From NCBI RefSeq assembly GCF_938039245.1, contig NZ_CALHVN010000012.1, positions 14,689 to 78,688 on the forward strand: DNA of 64,000 nucleotides, written 5' to 3'. Below are positions 25,754-34,216 of this stretch, one piece after another. Origin of the DNA: an uncultured Campylobacter sp. GTDB lineage: Bacteria > Campylobacterota > Campylobacteria > Campylobacterales > Campylobacteraceae. Position 1 is the first letter of the stretch. Each line of letters begins with the position of its first letter. Made by a program: the position numbers and the translations under genes. The notes under the pieces are model-generated. The model was not told where the DNA came from. It saw nothing but the letters and a program-made list of their open reading frames with translations, and made no database searches.

Positions 25754-26201
25754 TTTTTCCTCCGCTCTTGCTTTCTAGCGCGATATCTGTTATCTGCATG
25801 GTTTTATCTATCGCTTTTATCATGTCGTAGATCGTTAGTAGCCCGACGCTAACGCCCGTTAGCGCCTCCATCTCGACGCCGGTTTTGCCGTCTATCTTGA
25901 CGCTAACGGTTAGCTTGTAGGCGCAGGTATCGGTTAGCTCCTCGATGTCGCAGTTTATGCCGCTGATTAGCAGCGGGTGGCACATCGGGATGAGTTCGCT
26001 CGTCTTTTTTGCGCCCATTATCGCGCCCACGACGGCGGTTTGCAGGACCGGACCTTTTTTGCCGGTGTTGTTTTTAATTGCGTCAAAGGCTTCGCGCGAC
26101 ATTTTTATGATGCCGCTTGCTACGGCTATGCGCGTAGTTACGCCCTTGTCGCTTACGTCGACCATTTTGGGGCGGTTGTTTTCGTCTATGTGAGTTAGCA
26201 T
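25728..26201 (-). CDS. moaC: Cyclic pyranopterin monophosphate synthase MoaC
   Basis: MoaC completes the first step of molybdenum cofactor synthesis after MoaA. The signatures MCHPLLISG and KTGVEMEALTGVSVGLLTIYD are intact, with the catalytic lysine and aspartate region YDMIKAIDK. I take the ATG at 26201 after GGACGAAA, giving 157 residues; an upstream reading to 26303 adds non-homologous sequence. It overlaps the DUF493 gene. Confidence 0.96.
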   Translation of the reverse strand: MLTHIDENNRPKMVDVSDKGVTTRIAVASGIIKMSREAFDAIKNNTGKKGPVLQTAVVGAIMGAKKTSELIPMCHPLLISGINCDIEELTDTCAYKLTVSVKIDGKTGVEMEALTGVSVGLLTIYDMIKAIDKTMQITDIALESKSGGKSGDYVRSK

Positions 26202-26301
26202 TTTCGTCCTTTCGCCTGAAACGCTAAATTTGCTTAAATTTGAGCTAGGCGGAGTAAATTTATGAGAAGGATTATAACTAAAAAAGCTTAATGAATAAGA
26301 C

Positions 26302-26331
26302 AAAAACGCCTCGGCAGGGGGAGCCGAGGCG
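26302..26331 (-). terminator. Rho-independent terminator downstream of the malY-type gene
   Basis: On the minus strand the 9-bp stem CGCCTCGGC/GCCGAGGCG (26307-26331), with a 7-base loop, is followed by five T. It separates the aminotransferase transcript from moaC. Confidence 0.8.
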
Positions 26332-26415
26332 CCGTTACAAAAAGGAGGTTTTCTTGTCGGACGCGCAAATCATACCAAAAAGGTCTAAATTTTATCCCAA
26401 TTTTTCGTAAATATA

Positions 26416-27588
26416 TTATTCCCTACTTTTCGCATAGGCTAGAGCGCCCGATTTTAGGCGTTTTAGTCCCTCCAGCACGCGCGATCTTTGGGTTGCGATA
26501 TTGAGGCGCAAGAAGCATTTTTCCGCGCCTCTGTACGCGTTGCCGTCGTTTAGCCAAAGACCCGCTTTTTGGCGTAAAAATTTATGAAAATCGCTCGCAT
26601 CGTCGCAAATTTCGCGGCAGTCAAGCCAGAGTAGATACGTGGCGTCCTGCTCTACAAGCCTGATCTGCGGCAGTTCGTTTTGCAAAAACTCGCTCACGAT
26701 TTTGCGGTTTTGCTCTACGTATTCGCGCATCTGCTCGAGCCACGCTTCGCCTCGCTCAAACGCCGCGATCGCCGCGATACAAGAAAACGCATTGCCCTCG
26801 CCGACCTCGTCGTCGTTGATGGCTTTTGCCATTTTGGCGCGCAGTTTTGGGTTTGGCACTACGGCGACGGAGCTTTGCAAGCCGGCGATGTTAAAGGCTT
26901 TAGTAGGCGAAACGCAGGTAATCGAGATGTTTTTGCAAGTCTCGCTCGCGCGGATAAAGGGCACGTAGCTTTTGCCCGGGCTCGTTATGTCGCAGTGGAT
27001 TTCGTCAGATATCACCAAAACGCCGTGTTTAGCGCATAGTTCGCCGATTTTGGCTAGCTTCTCTACGCTCCAAATTTTACCGACGGGATTGTGCGGGTTG
27101 CATAGGATAAACATCGTCGTTAGCGGGTCGGCGAGCTTTTCTTCGAGGTCTGCAAAGTCTATATCGTAGCCGCGCCCGTCGTACGCTAGCTCGTTTGTAA
27201 GCGCGATCCTGCCGTTATTTTCGATACTGCGATAAAAGACGTGATAGACGGGACTTTGGATCACGATTTTATCGCCCACGCTCGTAAATTTGCGCACGGC
27301 GGAGCTAATTATCGGGATCACGCCCGTGCAAAAAATTAGCCAATTTGGGTCAAATTTGACGTCGTGACGCCTACTCCACCACGAGCAAACGGCATCGTTC
27401 CACTCCCGCGGCACGTAGGAGTAACCAAAAACTCCGTTGTCTAGCCGCTTTTGCAGCGCTTCTAAAATTTCGGGCGCGACCTTAAAATCCATATCCGCCA
27501 CCCACATCGGCAGCTCGCCCTCGTTTGTTCTCCACTTTGACGAGTACGTCCCGCCTCGCTCCACCGGCGCGTCAAAATCGTATTTCAT
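26416..27588 (-). CDS. MalY/PatB-type C-S lyase (cystathionine beta-lyase)
   Basis: This is a fold-type I PLP aminotransferase-like protein of 390 residues. The PLP lysine is in CVSPTKAFNIAGLQ, with the asparagine in LCNPHNPVGK and the aspartate/histidine in VISDEIHCDI. The start WVADMDFKV is typical of MalY/PatB, which cleave cystathionine or other cysteine conjugates to pyruvate, ammonia and a thiol. I take the ATG at 27588 after GGAGAGC. With metE, the metF-like gene and the cystathionine enzyme at 61808 it fits a methionine route. Confidence 0.88.
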   Translation of the reverse strand: MKYDFDAPVERGGTYSSKWRTNEGELPMWVADMDFKVAPEILEALQKRLDNGVFGYSYVPREWNDAVCSWWSRRHDVKFDPNWLIFCTGVIPIISSAVRKFTSVGDKIVIQSPVYHVFYRSIENNGRIALTNELAYDGRGYDIDFADLEEKLADPLTTMFILCNPHNPVGKIWSVEKLAKIGELCAKHGVLVISDEIHCDITSPGKSYVPFIRASETCKNISITCVSPTKAFNIAGLQSSVAVVPNPKLRAKMAKAINDDEVGEGNAFSCIAAIAAFERGEAWLEQMREYVEQNRKIVSEFLQNELPQIRLVEQDATYLLWLDCREICDDASDFHKFLRQKAGLWLNDGNAYRGAEKCFLRLNIATQRSRVLEGLKRLKSGALAYAKSRE

Positions 27589-27675
27589 TTGCTCTCCTTG
27601 CGTGATTTTTGCGGATATTTTAGCAAATTTGGCGGATAAAATTTGAAATTTTGCTACATTTTTTAGCAAAGTCGA

Positions 27676-27711
27676 TTTTTAATGCAATATTTTTTATAAT
27701 TGCATTAAAAA
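27676..27711 (+). promoter_or_regulatory. cas6 promoter with a perfect 13-bp inverted repeat
   Basis: TTTTTAATGCAAT (27676-27688) and ATTGCATTAAAAA (27699-27711) are exact inverse copies separated by 10 bp. The -10 box TATAAT (27695-27700) lies at the junction of the spacer and right arm. The site is in the divergent gap between the malY-type gene and cas6, so a repressor bound there could control one or both. A hairpin role in RNA is less likely because it lies before the transcript start. Confidence 0.6.
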
Positions 27712-27733
27712 TTTAGCAAATTTAAGGATAAAA

Positions 27734-28408
27734 ATGCTCACGATAACCTCACGTTTGCCGAGCGCAAATTTAAAAATTTCAAAGGCATTACCTCAGCTCA
27801 TCCAGGGCTACATCTACCGCTATCTGCCAAGTGCCGAGCACGAGGGATACAGGCATGAGCCCAGTGGTAAAATTTTTAAACGAACGAATTTTGATTTTCG
27901 TTTAAATGGCTCAAATTTGCGGATTAGATTTACCTCTTACGAGCCGGAATTTGAAAAAACAATCGCGCTTGCCGTGCTAAAAGATGGGTTAAATTTAGGC
28001 GAGCTTTGCTTGTGCGATACGACGGTGGCGGTTAGCGAGCACAGAACTACGCAAAGCGAAGCGGTGCTGCAAGGCTGCGTAGCATGCGCGGTAAGCGGAC
28101 TTTTGGGGCATAAAATTTATCTGCAACCGCAAGACTCCAGGCATCTTGAGATGATGAAAACGAACGCCTTGCAAAAATTTGAAACTCTTACCGGACGCAG
28201 ATACGACGGCAAATTTGAGCTAAATTTACTCTGGCAAAATTTGCAAAATCCATTTAATTTTTATTACGGAAATAACCGCTCGCCAGTTCAGGCTTGGCAA
28301 GCAAAATGGAAAATTTGCGCACAGCCCGAGCTCATAAATTTGATCCTTGATGTTGGCATCGGAAGCGGATGTATGAACTGCGGAGCGGGGTTTTTAGAGA
28401 CGATATAG
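27734..28408 (+). CDS. cas6: Solitary CRISPR-associated endoribonuclease Cas6
   Basis: Cas6 cuts CRISPR precursor RNA within the repeat. The 224-residue protein shows the family layout: GYIYRYLPSAEHEGYRHEP with candidate catalytic histidines near residue 35-41, the middle GHKIYLQPQDSRHLEMM region, and the C-terminal glycine-rich loop GIGSGCMNCGAGF. The start ATG follows AAGGATAAAA. No other cas gene and no repeat array occur in this window, so it would act in trans on an array elsewhere or has another RNA target. Confidence 0.85.
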   Translation: MLTITSRLPSANLKISKALPQLIQGYIYRYLPSAEHEGYRHEPSGKIFKRTNFDFRLNGSNLRIRFTSYEPEFEKTIALAVLKDGLNLGELCLCDTTVAVSEHRTTQSEAVLQGCVACAVSGLLGHKIYLQPQDSRHLEMMKTNALQKFETLTGRRYDGKFELNLLWQNLQNPFNFYYGNNRSPVQAWQAKWKICAQPELINLILDVGIGSGCMNCGAGFLETI

Positions 28409-28952
28409 ATAAGCCTCGCACAACCGCTTTGACTCGGTTAAATTTATAAAGCCGTTTTATGCTAAATTTAACGAAAGCGGCTTGATTTATTTCGCAAAAA
28501 TCTTTATAATACGGCTCAAATTCGACCCAAAGGATAAGCTTAATGCTTTGCCCCATGTTTAAGACTCTTTAATCTTAACAAAAAAACAGCTAAATTTTTA
28601 AACAATTTCACGTTTTTAAACACTAATACAAATTTATTTCTATCGCCGCGAAGAGCGCATTGTAATTGCATTTTTAAAAACAAAGCCAAACAGTGCCTAA
28701 AATTCGGGCGAAATTTATTTAGCAGGGTTTTTTATAAATTTTATTTTAGCCTGCGAAAAAGCGGTTGCCACCCGCCTTTCACTTGCGCTCTCTTGGACGA
28801 TTTTGACGGAGGCTTAAATTTGCTCCCGGCGGCAGGCTACGTGCCTAGCCTTGGTCGCAAATTCGGGCGCCAACCGCCAAACTCGCCTCAAGATAACGCA
28901 ATTAAAATTTAAATCTAAAAATCATAAAAATTTAAAAATAAGGAAAAAGAGA
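28409..28952. other. Intergenic region between cas6 and metE
   Basis: About 540 bases. The only structure I can support is the palindromic element at 28817-28863. There are no CRISPR repeats. I see no SAM or cobalamin riboswitch core, although the region precedes metE. An AAGGAAAAAGAG ribosome site precedes the metE ATG at 28953. Confidence 0.45.
28817..28863. repeat. Palindromic element, copy A
   Basis: Outer arms AATTTGC (28817-28823) and GCAAATT (28857-28863) enclose GGCAGGCTACGTGCCTAGCC. This folds as GGC/GCC and AGGC/GCCT around TACGT with one bulged base. A related element is at 63931-63981 with the same core AGGCTACRTGCCT and compensating changes in the outer pairs. Confidence 0.5.
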
Positions 28953-31223
28953 ATGATCAAATCTTACGTTACGGGTTTCCCGCGAATCGGAGAAAAAAGA
29001 GAGCTAAAACGCGCGCTAGAAGGTCTTTGGAGTAAAAAAGAGGGTTTTAGCGAGGAGAATTTGCTGAGCGTCGCTAAAACGCTAAGAAATAGACACTGGC
29101 AATACCAAAAAGACGCTGAAATTTCGGCTATCAGCGTAAACGATTTTTCGCTTTACGATTTGATGCTAGACGCCATCGTGGCATTTGGCGCGGTGCCGCC
29201 TAGATTTGCGAATTTAAGCGGATTAGAGCAGTATTTCGCCTGCGCTCGTGGCAACGAAAAAGGCGTGGCGATGGAGATGACTAAGTGGTTTAACACGAAC
29301 TACCACTACATCGTGCCCGAACTTAGCGCCCAGACGACCTTTAAGCTTGACGCGTCGAAAATCATTAACGAATACGAAGAGGCAAAGGCCGCCGGCGTAA
29401 AAGGCAAGATAAATTTAATCGGCCCTATCACGTTTTTGGCGCTTTCAAAGACCACCGACGGCAGCTGCGCGCTTTGTCATTTAGACGCGCTAACGGCGCA
29501 ATACGTCAAGCTTTTAGAGCAAATTTCAAAGCTAGACGGCGAAATCATAGTTCAGTTAGACGAGCCGATATTCGTAACTAGCAAGGGCGATGCGCTAACG
29601 GATAAAATCGCGCCCGTCTACGAGAAGCTAACCGCGGCCGCAGGCAACGTAAAAATCGTGTTTATGACCTATTTCGAACACGCGCTAAAAGCCGTGGACG
29701 AAGCGCTAAAAACTAAAATTTACGGCATCGGGCTTGATTTTGTTTACGGCGAGAAAAATATCGATGCTCTGCCTGCTATCGCAAACTCGAACGTGAAGCT
29801 TTTCGCCGGAGTCGTAAACGGCAGAAACGTGTGGAAAAGCAACATCGACGAGCGCGTAAATTTCGTCAAACAAATAGCGCAAAAACTAGGCGGCAAGGAC
29901 TTTTACGTAGGATCTAGCTGCTCGCTGCTCCACGTGCCTTTTACTCTAAAATACGAAGAAAAGCTAAATCCCGAGGTCAAAAGCTGGCTAAGTTTCGCCG
30001 TTGAAAAGCTAAGCGAAATCGCAATCATCGCAAAGCTCGCAAACGGCGCGGCTCTAAACGAAAACGAAGCCAAAATTTACGCCGAAAATAAAGCCAGCGC
30101 GAACTCCCGCGCAAATTCGGCTCTCATCCACGATGCCGCCGTCCAGGCTCGCGTCGCGAATTTAACCAAATTCGAGCGCGAAGAGAAGTTTGAAGACCGC
30201 ATCAAAATCCAGCACGAAGCCCTAAACTACGGCGTCTTACCGACTACGACGATAGGTAGTTTCCCGCAGACGGTAGAGCTTCGCGTTTTGCGCCAAAATT
30301 TCAAAAAAGGCGAGATCAGCGAGCAGCAGTATAACGACGGTATCAAAAAATACATCGACGAGTGCGTGAAATTTCAAGAAGACGTCGGACTTGACGTACT
30401 AGTCCACGGCGAGCCGGAGAGAAACGATATGGTCGAGTATTTCGGCGAGCAGATCAAAGGCTACGCGTTTAGCGAAAACGGCTGGGTGCAAAGCTACGGC
30501 AGCCGCTGCGTGAAGCCGCCTTTGCTTTTCGGCGACGTGAGCCGTCCAAAAGCGATGACGGTCGAGTGGATATCCTACGCGCAAAGCCGCACGAAAAAGA
30601 TAATGAAAGGCATGCTAACGGGCCCGGTAACTATCCTAAACTGGAGCTTCGTACGCGACGATAAACCGCGAGCCGATATCGCTAAGCAGCTTGCTCTATG
30701 CATCTACGACGAGATCGCCGATCTGCAAGACGCGGGCATAAAAGTCATCCAAGTAGACGAAGCCGCGTTTAAAGAGGGCTATCCGCTACGCGACGAAAAC
30801 ATCGGCGCATACGAGAAATTTTCGGTTGATTGCTTTAAGCTCTCCGTCGCTTCGGCTCGTGCGCAGACGCAGATCCACACTCATATGTGCTACTCGGAGT
30901 TTAACGACATCATCAAGACCATCGAGGCGATGGACGCCGACGTTATCAGTATCGAGACGGCTCGCAGCGGCAACGAACTGCTAAAAATCTTTAAATCCGT
31001 GGGCTACAAACAAGAAGTAGGCCCGGGCATCTACGATATCCACAGTCCGCGCGTGCCAAGCATCGACGAGATGGTCGCGCAGATCAGAGCGCTACTAGAA
31101 GTGTTGCCTAAAGAACAACTCTGGATCAACCCGGACTGCGGCCTAAAAACCCGCAAATGGGAAGAGGTCGAGCCGAGCCTAAAAAATCTCGTACAAGCCG
31201 TCAAAATCGTGCGAAATTCGTAA
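28953..31223 (+). CDS. metE: Cobalamin-independent methionine synthase
   Basis: MetE transfers a methyl group from methyltetrahydrofolate-polyglutamate to homocysteine. The zinc ligands are present in THMCYSEF (His and Cys), the glutamate region ISIETARSG, and the cysteine of NPDCGLKTR. The N-terminal VTGFPRIGEKRELKRALEG is typical. I start at ATG 28953 (756 residues, the normal size); the frame extends upstream to 28851 with lysine-rich non-homologous sequence. A metF-like gene follows in the same direction. Confidence 0.96.
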   Translation: MIKSYVTGFPRIGEKRELKRALEGLWSKKEGFSEENLLSVAKTLRNRHWQYQKDAEISAISVNDFSLYDLMLDAIVAFGAVPPRFANLSGLEQYFACARGNEKGVAMEMTKWFNTNYHYIVPELSAQTTFKLDASKIINEYEEAKAAGVKGKINLIGPITFLALSKTTDGSCALCHLDALTAQYVKLLEQISKLDGEIIVQLDEPIFVTSKGDALTDKIAPVYEKLTAAAGNVKIVFMTYFEHALKAVDEALKTKIYGIGLDFVYGEKNIDALPAIANSNVKLFAGVVNGRNVWKSNIDERVNFVKQIAQKLGGKDFYVGSSCSLLHVPFTLKYEEKLNPEVKSWLSFAVEKLSEIAIIAKLANGAALNENEAKIYAENKASANSRANSALIHDAAVQARVANLTKFEREEKFEDRIKIQHEALNYGVLPTTTIGSFPQTVELRVLRQNFKKGEISEQQYNDGIKKYIDECVKFQEDVGLDVLVHGEPERNDMVEYFGEQIKGYAFSENGWVQSYGSRCVKPPLLFGDVSRPKAMTVEWISYAQSRTKKIMKGMLTGPVTILNWSFVRDDKPRADIAKQLALCIYDEIADLQDAGIKVIQVDEAAFKEGYPLRDENIGAYEKFSVDCFKLSVASARAQTQIHTHMCYSEFNDIIKTIEAMDADVISIETARSGNELLKIFKSVGYKQEVGPGIYDIHSPRVPSIDEMVAQIRALLEVLPKEQLWINPDCGLKTRKWEEVEPSLKNLVQAVKIVRNS

Positions 31224-31540
31224 ATTTAGAGCTTCGCTCAAATCCCGTCGCCTTTTGCTATCTAGTAAACGGGCGGCGGTTTAAATTTAGCGGCTTTGTG
31301 TTAGGTTGATTTTGCTTTTTTTGACGCGACCAAGCTCGGTTTTGCGGCTAAATCGCTAGCTAAATTTAGACGCCTTTTTTGGACGCTATCTTGCAAGCGG
31401 CGCAAACTCGGCGCGGGTTAAATTAGGCTTAAAATTTGCAAAATAAAGCTCGTAGCAAAGCAAACTAAGTTTTCTTTCGCGCATAAGCGTAAATTTAGCC
31501 GCAAACGCCGCGTTTTCTACATATTAAATTTGGAAATTTC
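31224..31540. other. Intergenic stretch between metE and the metF-like gene
   Basis: About 320 bases with repeated AAATTTA words and no open frame or clear terminator. I see no recognised site. Confidence 0.35.
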
Positions 31541-32422
31541 ATGCTAAAAGAAAAAATTTTAAATAAAGAAAAAAATCTTTTGCTCTATGCTTTGACGCCG
31601 CCCAAGGCCGAATTCGAGGAGACCAAGCTGCGCGAGATAGCAGACCGCTGGACGGCGCGCATAGAGAGCCTAAACGCCGACGGACTCGTGCTTTACGAGG
31701 TTCAAGACGAAAGCGATAGAAGCGATGCGCAAAGGACTTTCGAGTTTAGCGGGACGCTAAGCCCGCAAAGCTACTACGTAAACTACCTAAAAGTCGCGAC
31801 GCCGAGCGTTTTTTACCGCGTGGCGGGCGGATACGACGAGAGCGAGTTTCGCGCGGCTTTGGCGGCTCAGAGTGCGGATTTATGCGTGCTCGTCGGAGCT
31901 ACGTCTAGCGCGCAAAAAACAAGGCTGGATTTGACTCGCGCCTACGAGATCGCGGGCGAATTTGAAAATTTAGCCTCAGGCGGCGTATGCATCGCCGAGC
32001 GCCACGGCAAAAAGGGCGATGAGCCGCAGCGAATGCTGGAAAAAATCCGCCTAGGGGCTAAATTTTTCGTCTCGCAGGCGATTTTCGACGCGGATTTAGC
32101 GCGCAAATTTTTAGAAGACTGCGCGGCGGCCGAGATTAGCGAGCCGATATTTCTCACGTTTTCGACCGCGGGCAATCCAAAAACGCTGGAATTTATAAAG
32201 TGGCTGGGCGTGAGCGTGCCGCAAAGCGTCGAAAGTAGGCTAAATGCGAGTGCCGATTATCTAGCGCAAAGCTGCGAAATCATCAAAGAAATTTGGAGCG
32301 AGCTTAAAAGCTTCGGCGATAAAAACGGGCTAAATTTAAGCGCAAACGTCGAAAGCGTGATGGCAAAACGCGCCGAGATCGAAGCGAGCTTAGAGCTAGC
32401 CCGCGAGTTTAGGCTGCTTTAA
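31541..32422 (+). CDS. Methylenetetrahydrofolate reductase-like protein
   Basis: The 293-residue protein has the length and barrel pattern of MetF: an early LYALTPPKAEFEET segment replacing the usual FEFFPPK motif, then VGATSS, GVCIAERHG, GAKFFVSQAIFD (equivalent to GADFxITQxFFD) and a late RLNASADYLAQS. MetF makes the methyl donor for MetE, encoded next door. The changed N-terminal motif makes the exact reaction less sure. It may be a divergent MTHFR of a kind common in Campylobacter. Confidence 0.75.
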   Translation: MLKEKILNKEKNLLLYALTPPKAEFEETKLREIADRWTARIESLNADGLVLYEVQDESDRSDAQRTFEFSGTLSPQSYYVNYLKVATPSVFYRVAGGYDESEFRAALAAQSADLCVLVGATSSAQKTRLDLTRAYEIAGEFENLASGGVCIAERHGKKGDEPQRMLEKIRLGAKFFVSQAIFDADLARKFLEDCAAAEISEPIFLTFSTAGNPKTLEFIKWLGVSVPQSVESRLNASADYLAQSCEIIKEIWSELKSFGDKNGLNLSANVESVMAKRAEIEASLELAREFRLL

Positions 32423-33281
32423 GGCAAGCGGTAAATTCGGGCGAAAAATCGCACCGCAAAGCAAATTTTACCTTTGCGCGGCTTTGGTTAAATTTAGATG
32501 GTTTTGCCAAAAGCTTAAAATCTGCAAGCGCTAAATTTAAAGAAGCGAAATTTGGGCGTAAAATCGCAGATAAAGCCAGAAAATACGCAAACGGCGCAGG
32601 GCGTCAATTCGCTTTTGCGCTAGCTTGAAATTTAGCCGCTCTTGCTAAAAACTAAAATTTTACGGGACGCTAAATTTAAGCGGCGTTTAGATAAATTTAT
32701 TCGATTTGCTCGCGGATCGGTTAAATTTACGCCTGACGGTCGTTTGCGAAAATTACGCCAAAGAGTAAAAACAGAATCTAAATTTAAACGAAAGGAACGC
32801 TAGGCGAGGCAAATGCTTGCGGGTCGGTTAAATTTGCGCGTAAATCGGGGCGATAAAATACGAGAGGCGAGCGTTAAATTTTGCGCTCAAAGCAAGGTAA
32901 AAAGTGGCTTAAAGCTCGATGAACGCGGAGACGGCTAAAACGCTAAACTGCGGGCGGCGCGAATTTAAACGAAAGCGCAAGAGAAAGCGGCAAATTTTAA
33001 AAAACGCGAGACTAAAAACCGCGTAAATTTAATAAAAAGCAAGACGAAAAGCCGTAAAATTTAAGCTCGAAGGTTAGATTAAAATTTAGCCGCCTTGCCT
33101 AAAATCAATCGCCACGGCGAAATTTAGCCGCATTTAACGGCTTTGGTTTGCGAGTCGCAAGCCGTAAAAAGCCGCCAAACCGCGCAAAGGAGTTAAAACG
33201 GAGACTTTATTTACCTTTATTTTCGTCGGCGCATTCGTAGCGCTTTTTGCACTTCCCGCGGCTTCTAATCTTTTTGCGGCT
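32423..33281. other. Long non-coding stretch rich in AAATTT words
   Basis: Roughly 800 bases without a supported gene. The word TAAATTT or AAATTTA recurs about every 50 bases between GC-richer blocks, and the plus strand is purine-rich in its second half. I found no tandem repeat, tRNA, riboswitch or CRISPR. The last part holds an AAAGGAG ribosome site at 33186-33192 belonging to the next gene. Confidence 0.45.
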
Positions 33282-34178
33282 TTGGGCGAAAAACCCGCCT
33301 CAAATTCGCCCGCGAGCGAGCTTTCGCTGGGGCTAAAAGAGCTAGAAAACGAGCGCGTAATTTTGGTCGCCGCTACCAAAAAAGCAAATTTGATCGGCCT
33401 TGGTGCTGGCATTTGCGCGGGCGCTGCGATAACGTATCTTTTAGACGCGATTTTCGGCGCTGCGATAGGCGCGCTTGTTTATACTTTTACGGCGATGCTT
33501 ATCACCGCATCAAAAAGGCGCGAATTTAGGGCGAATTTTAAGCGCCAAATCATAGAAAAGATCGTAAAAAAGCACGGATTAAATTACGATAAAGACCGCG
33601 GGCTGGGGCTTGATGATTTTTTTACGATTTACGATTGCAGGGTCGATGAGTGGAACAGCGAGGATCTCATAAGCGGCGATATAGATGGCGTACGCGTCAA
33701 ATTTAGCGACTTTTACGCGGCTAAAAAGGTGAAAAAGAAAAATAGCACCGAGACGGTCGTGCTATTTTGGGGCGTGCTTTTTAAGGCGGATTTTAATAAA
33801 AAGCTAAGCGCCGTAACGCAAATCGCATACGCGGGTTCGCGAAATTTAGCCATCTACGGGCAGAAAGCAAATATGGACGACTTGAGATTTGAAGAGAGGT
33901 TTAACGTCTATACGACCGATCAAATCGGCGCTAGATACGTCCTTACGCCCGCGCTTATGGAGAGATTTCGCGAGCTTTGCGAGAGATTTGGCTGCCCCGT
34001 AAACGCCGTTTTTAAGGACGGTCAAATCTTTATCGCCGTCGAGACCCGGCGCGACGACTTCGAGCCGCAGCTTGGCAAATCGCTAGCGGATGAAGCGACG
34101 CTAATCGCCTATGAAAGCGAGATAGAAAGCTTTACGCAGATAGTAAAAGAGCTAAATTTAAACCGCAAAATTTGGTAG
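33282..34178 (+). CDS. DUF3137-type membrane protein, start uncertain
   Basis: Two hydrophobic segments (IGLGAGICAGAAITYLL and AAIGALVYTFTAMLI) are followed by a soluble domain with VKFSDFYAAKKVKKK and VLFWGVLFKADFNK, the DUF3137 pattern. The listed start is the first usual start codon (TTG). However, the frame is open from 33168 with a good AAAGGAG site followed by ACG at 33198. Reading from there adds TETLFTFIFVGAFVALF, a membrane helix, so the natural start may be ACG or an ATG lost by mutation. Function unknown. Confidence 0.75.
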   Translation: MGEKPASNSPASELSLGLKELENERVILVAATKKANLIGLGAGICAGAAITYLLDAIFGAAIGALVYTFTAMLITASKRREFRANFKRQIIEKIVKKHGLNYDKDRGLGLDDFFTIYDCRVDEWNSEDLISGDIDGVRVKFSDFYAAKKVKKKNSTETVVLFWGVLFKADFNKKLSAVTQIAYAGSRNLAIYGQKANMDDLRFEERFNVYTTDQIGARYVLTPALMERFRELCERFGCPVNAVFKDGQIFIAVETRRDDFEPQLGKSLADEATLIAYESEIESFTQIVKELNLNRKIW

Positions 34179-34216
34179 CGCGGCAAGCGGTGCGCAAACG
34201 AAAACGAAAGGGAAAA

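Noticed and set aside
26339..26410. Very strong AAAAAGGAGG followed by TTG and an 18-codon frame on the plus strand
   Set aside because: It lies just past a minus-strand terminator and downstream of a minus-strand gene; the peptide has no recognisable feature and TTG spacing is only fair.
28409..28850. CRISPR array near cas6
   Set aside because: No regularly spaced direct repeats were seen on either strand.
28720..28952. Possible B12 or SAM riboswitch before metE
   Set aside because: The conserved B12-box or SAM core sequences could not be found; only a simple palindrome is present.
29930..29945. TCCACGTG within metE as a third parS
   Set aside because: Only the centre matches; the outer bases of the palindrome are absent.
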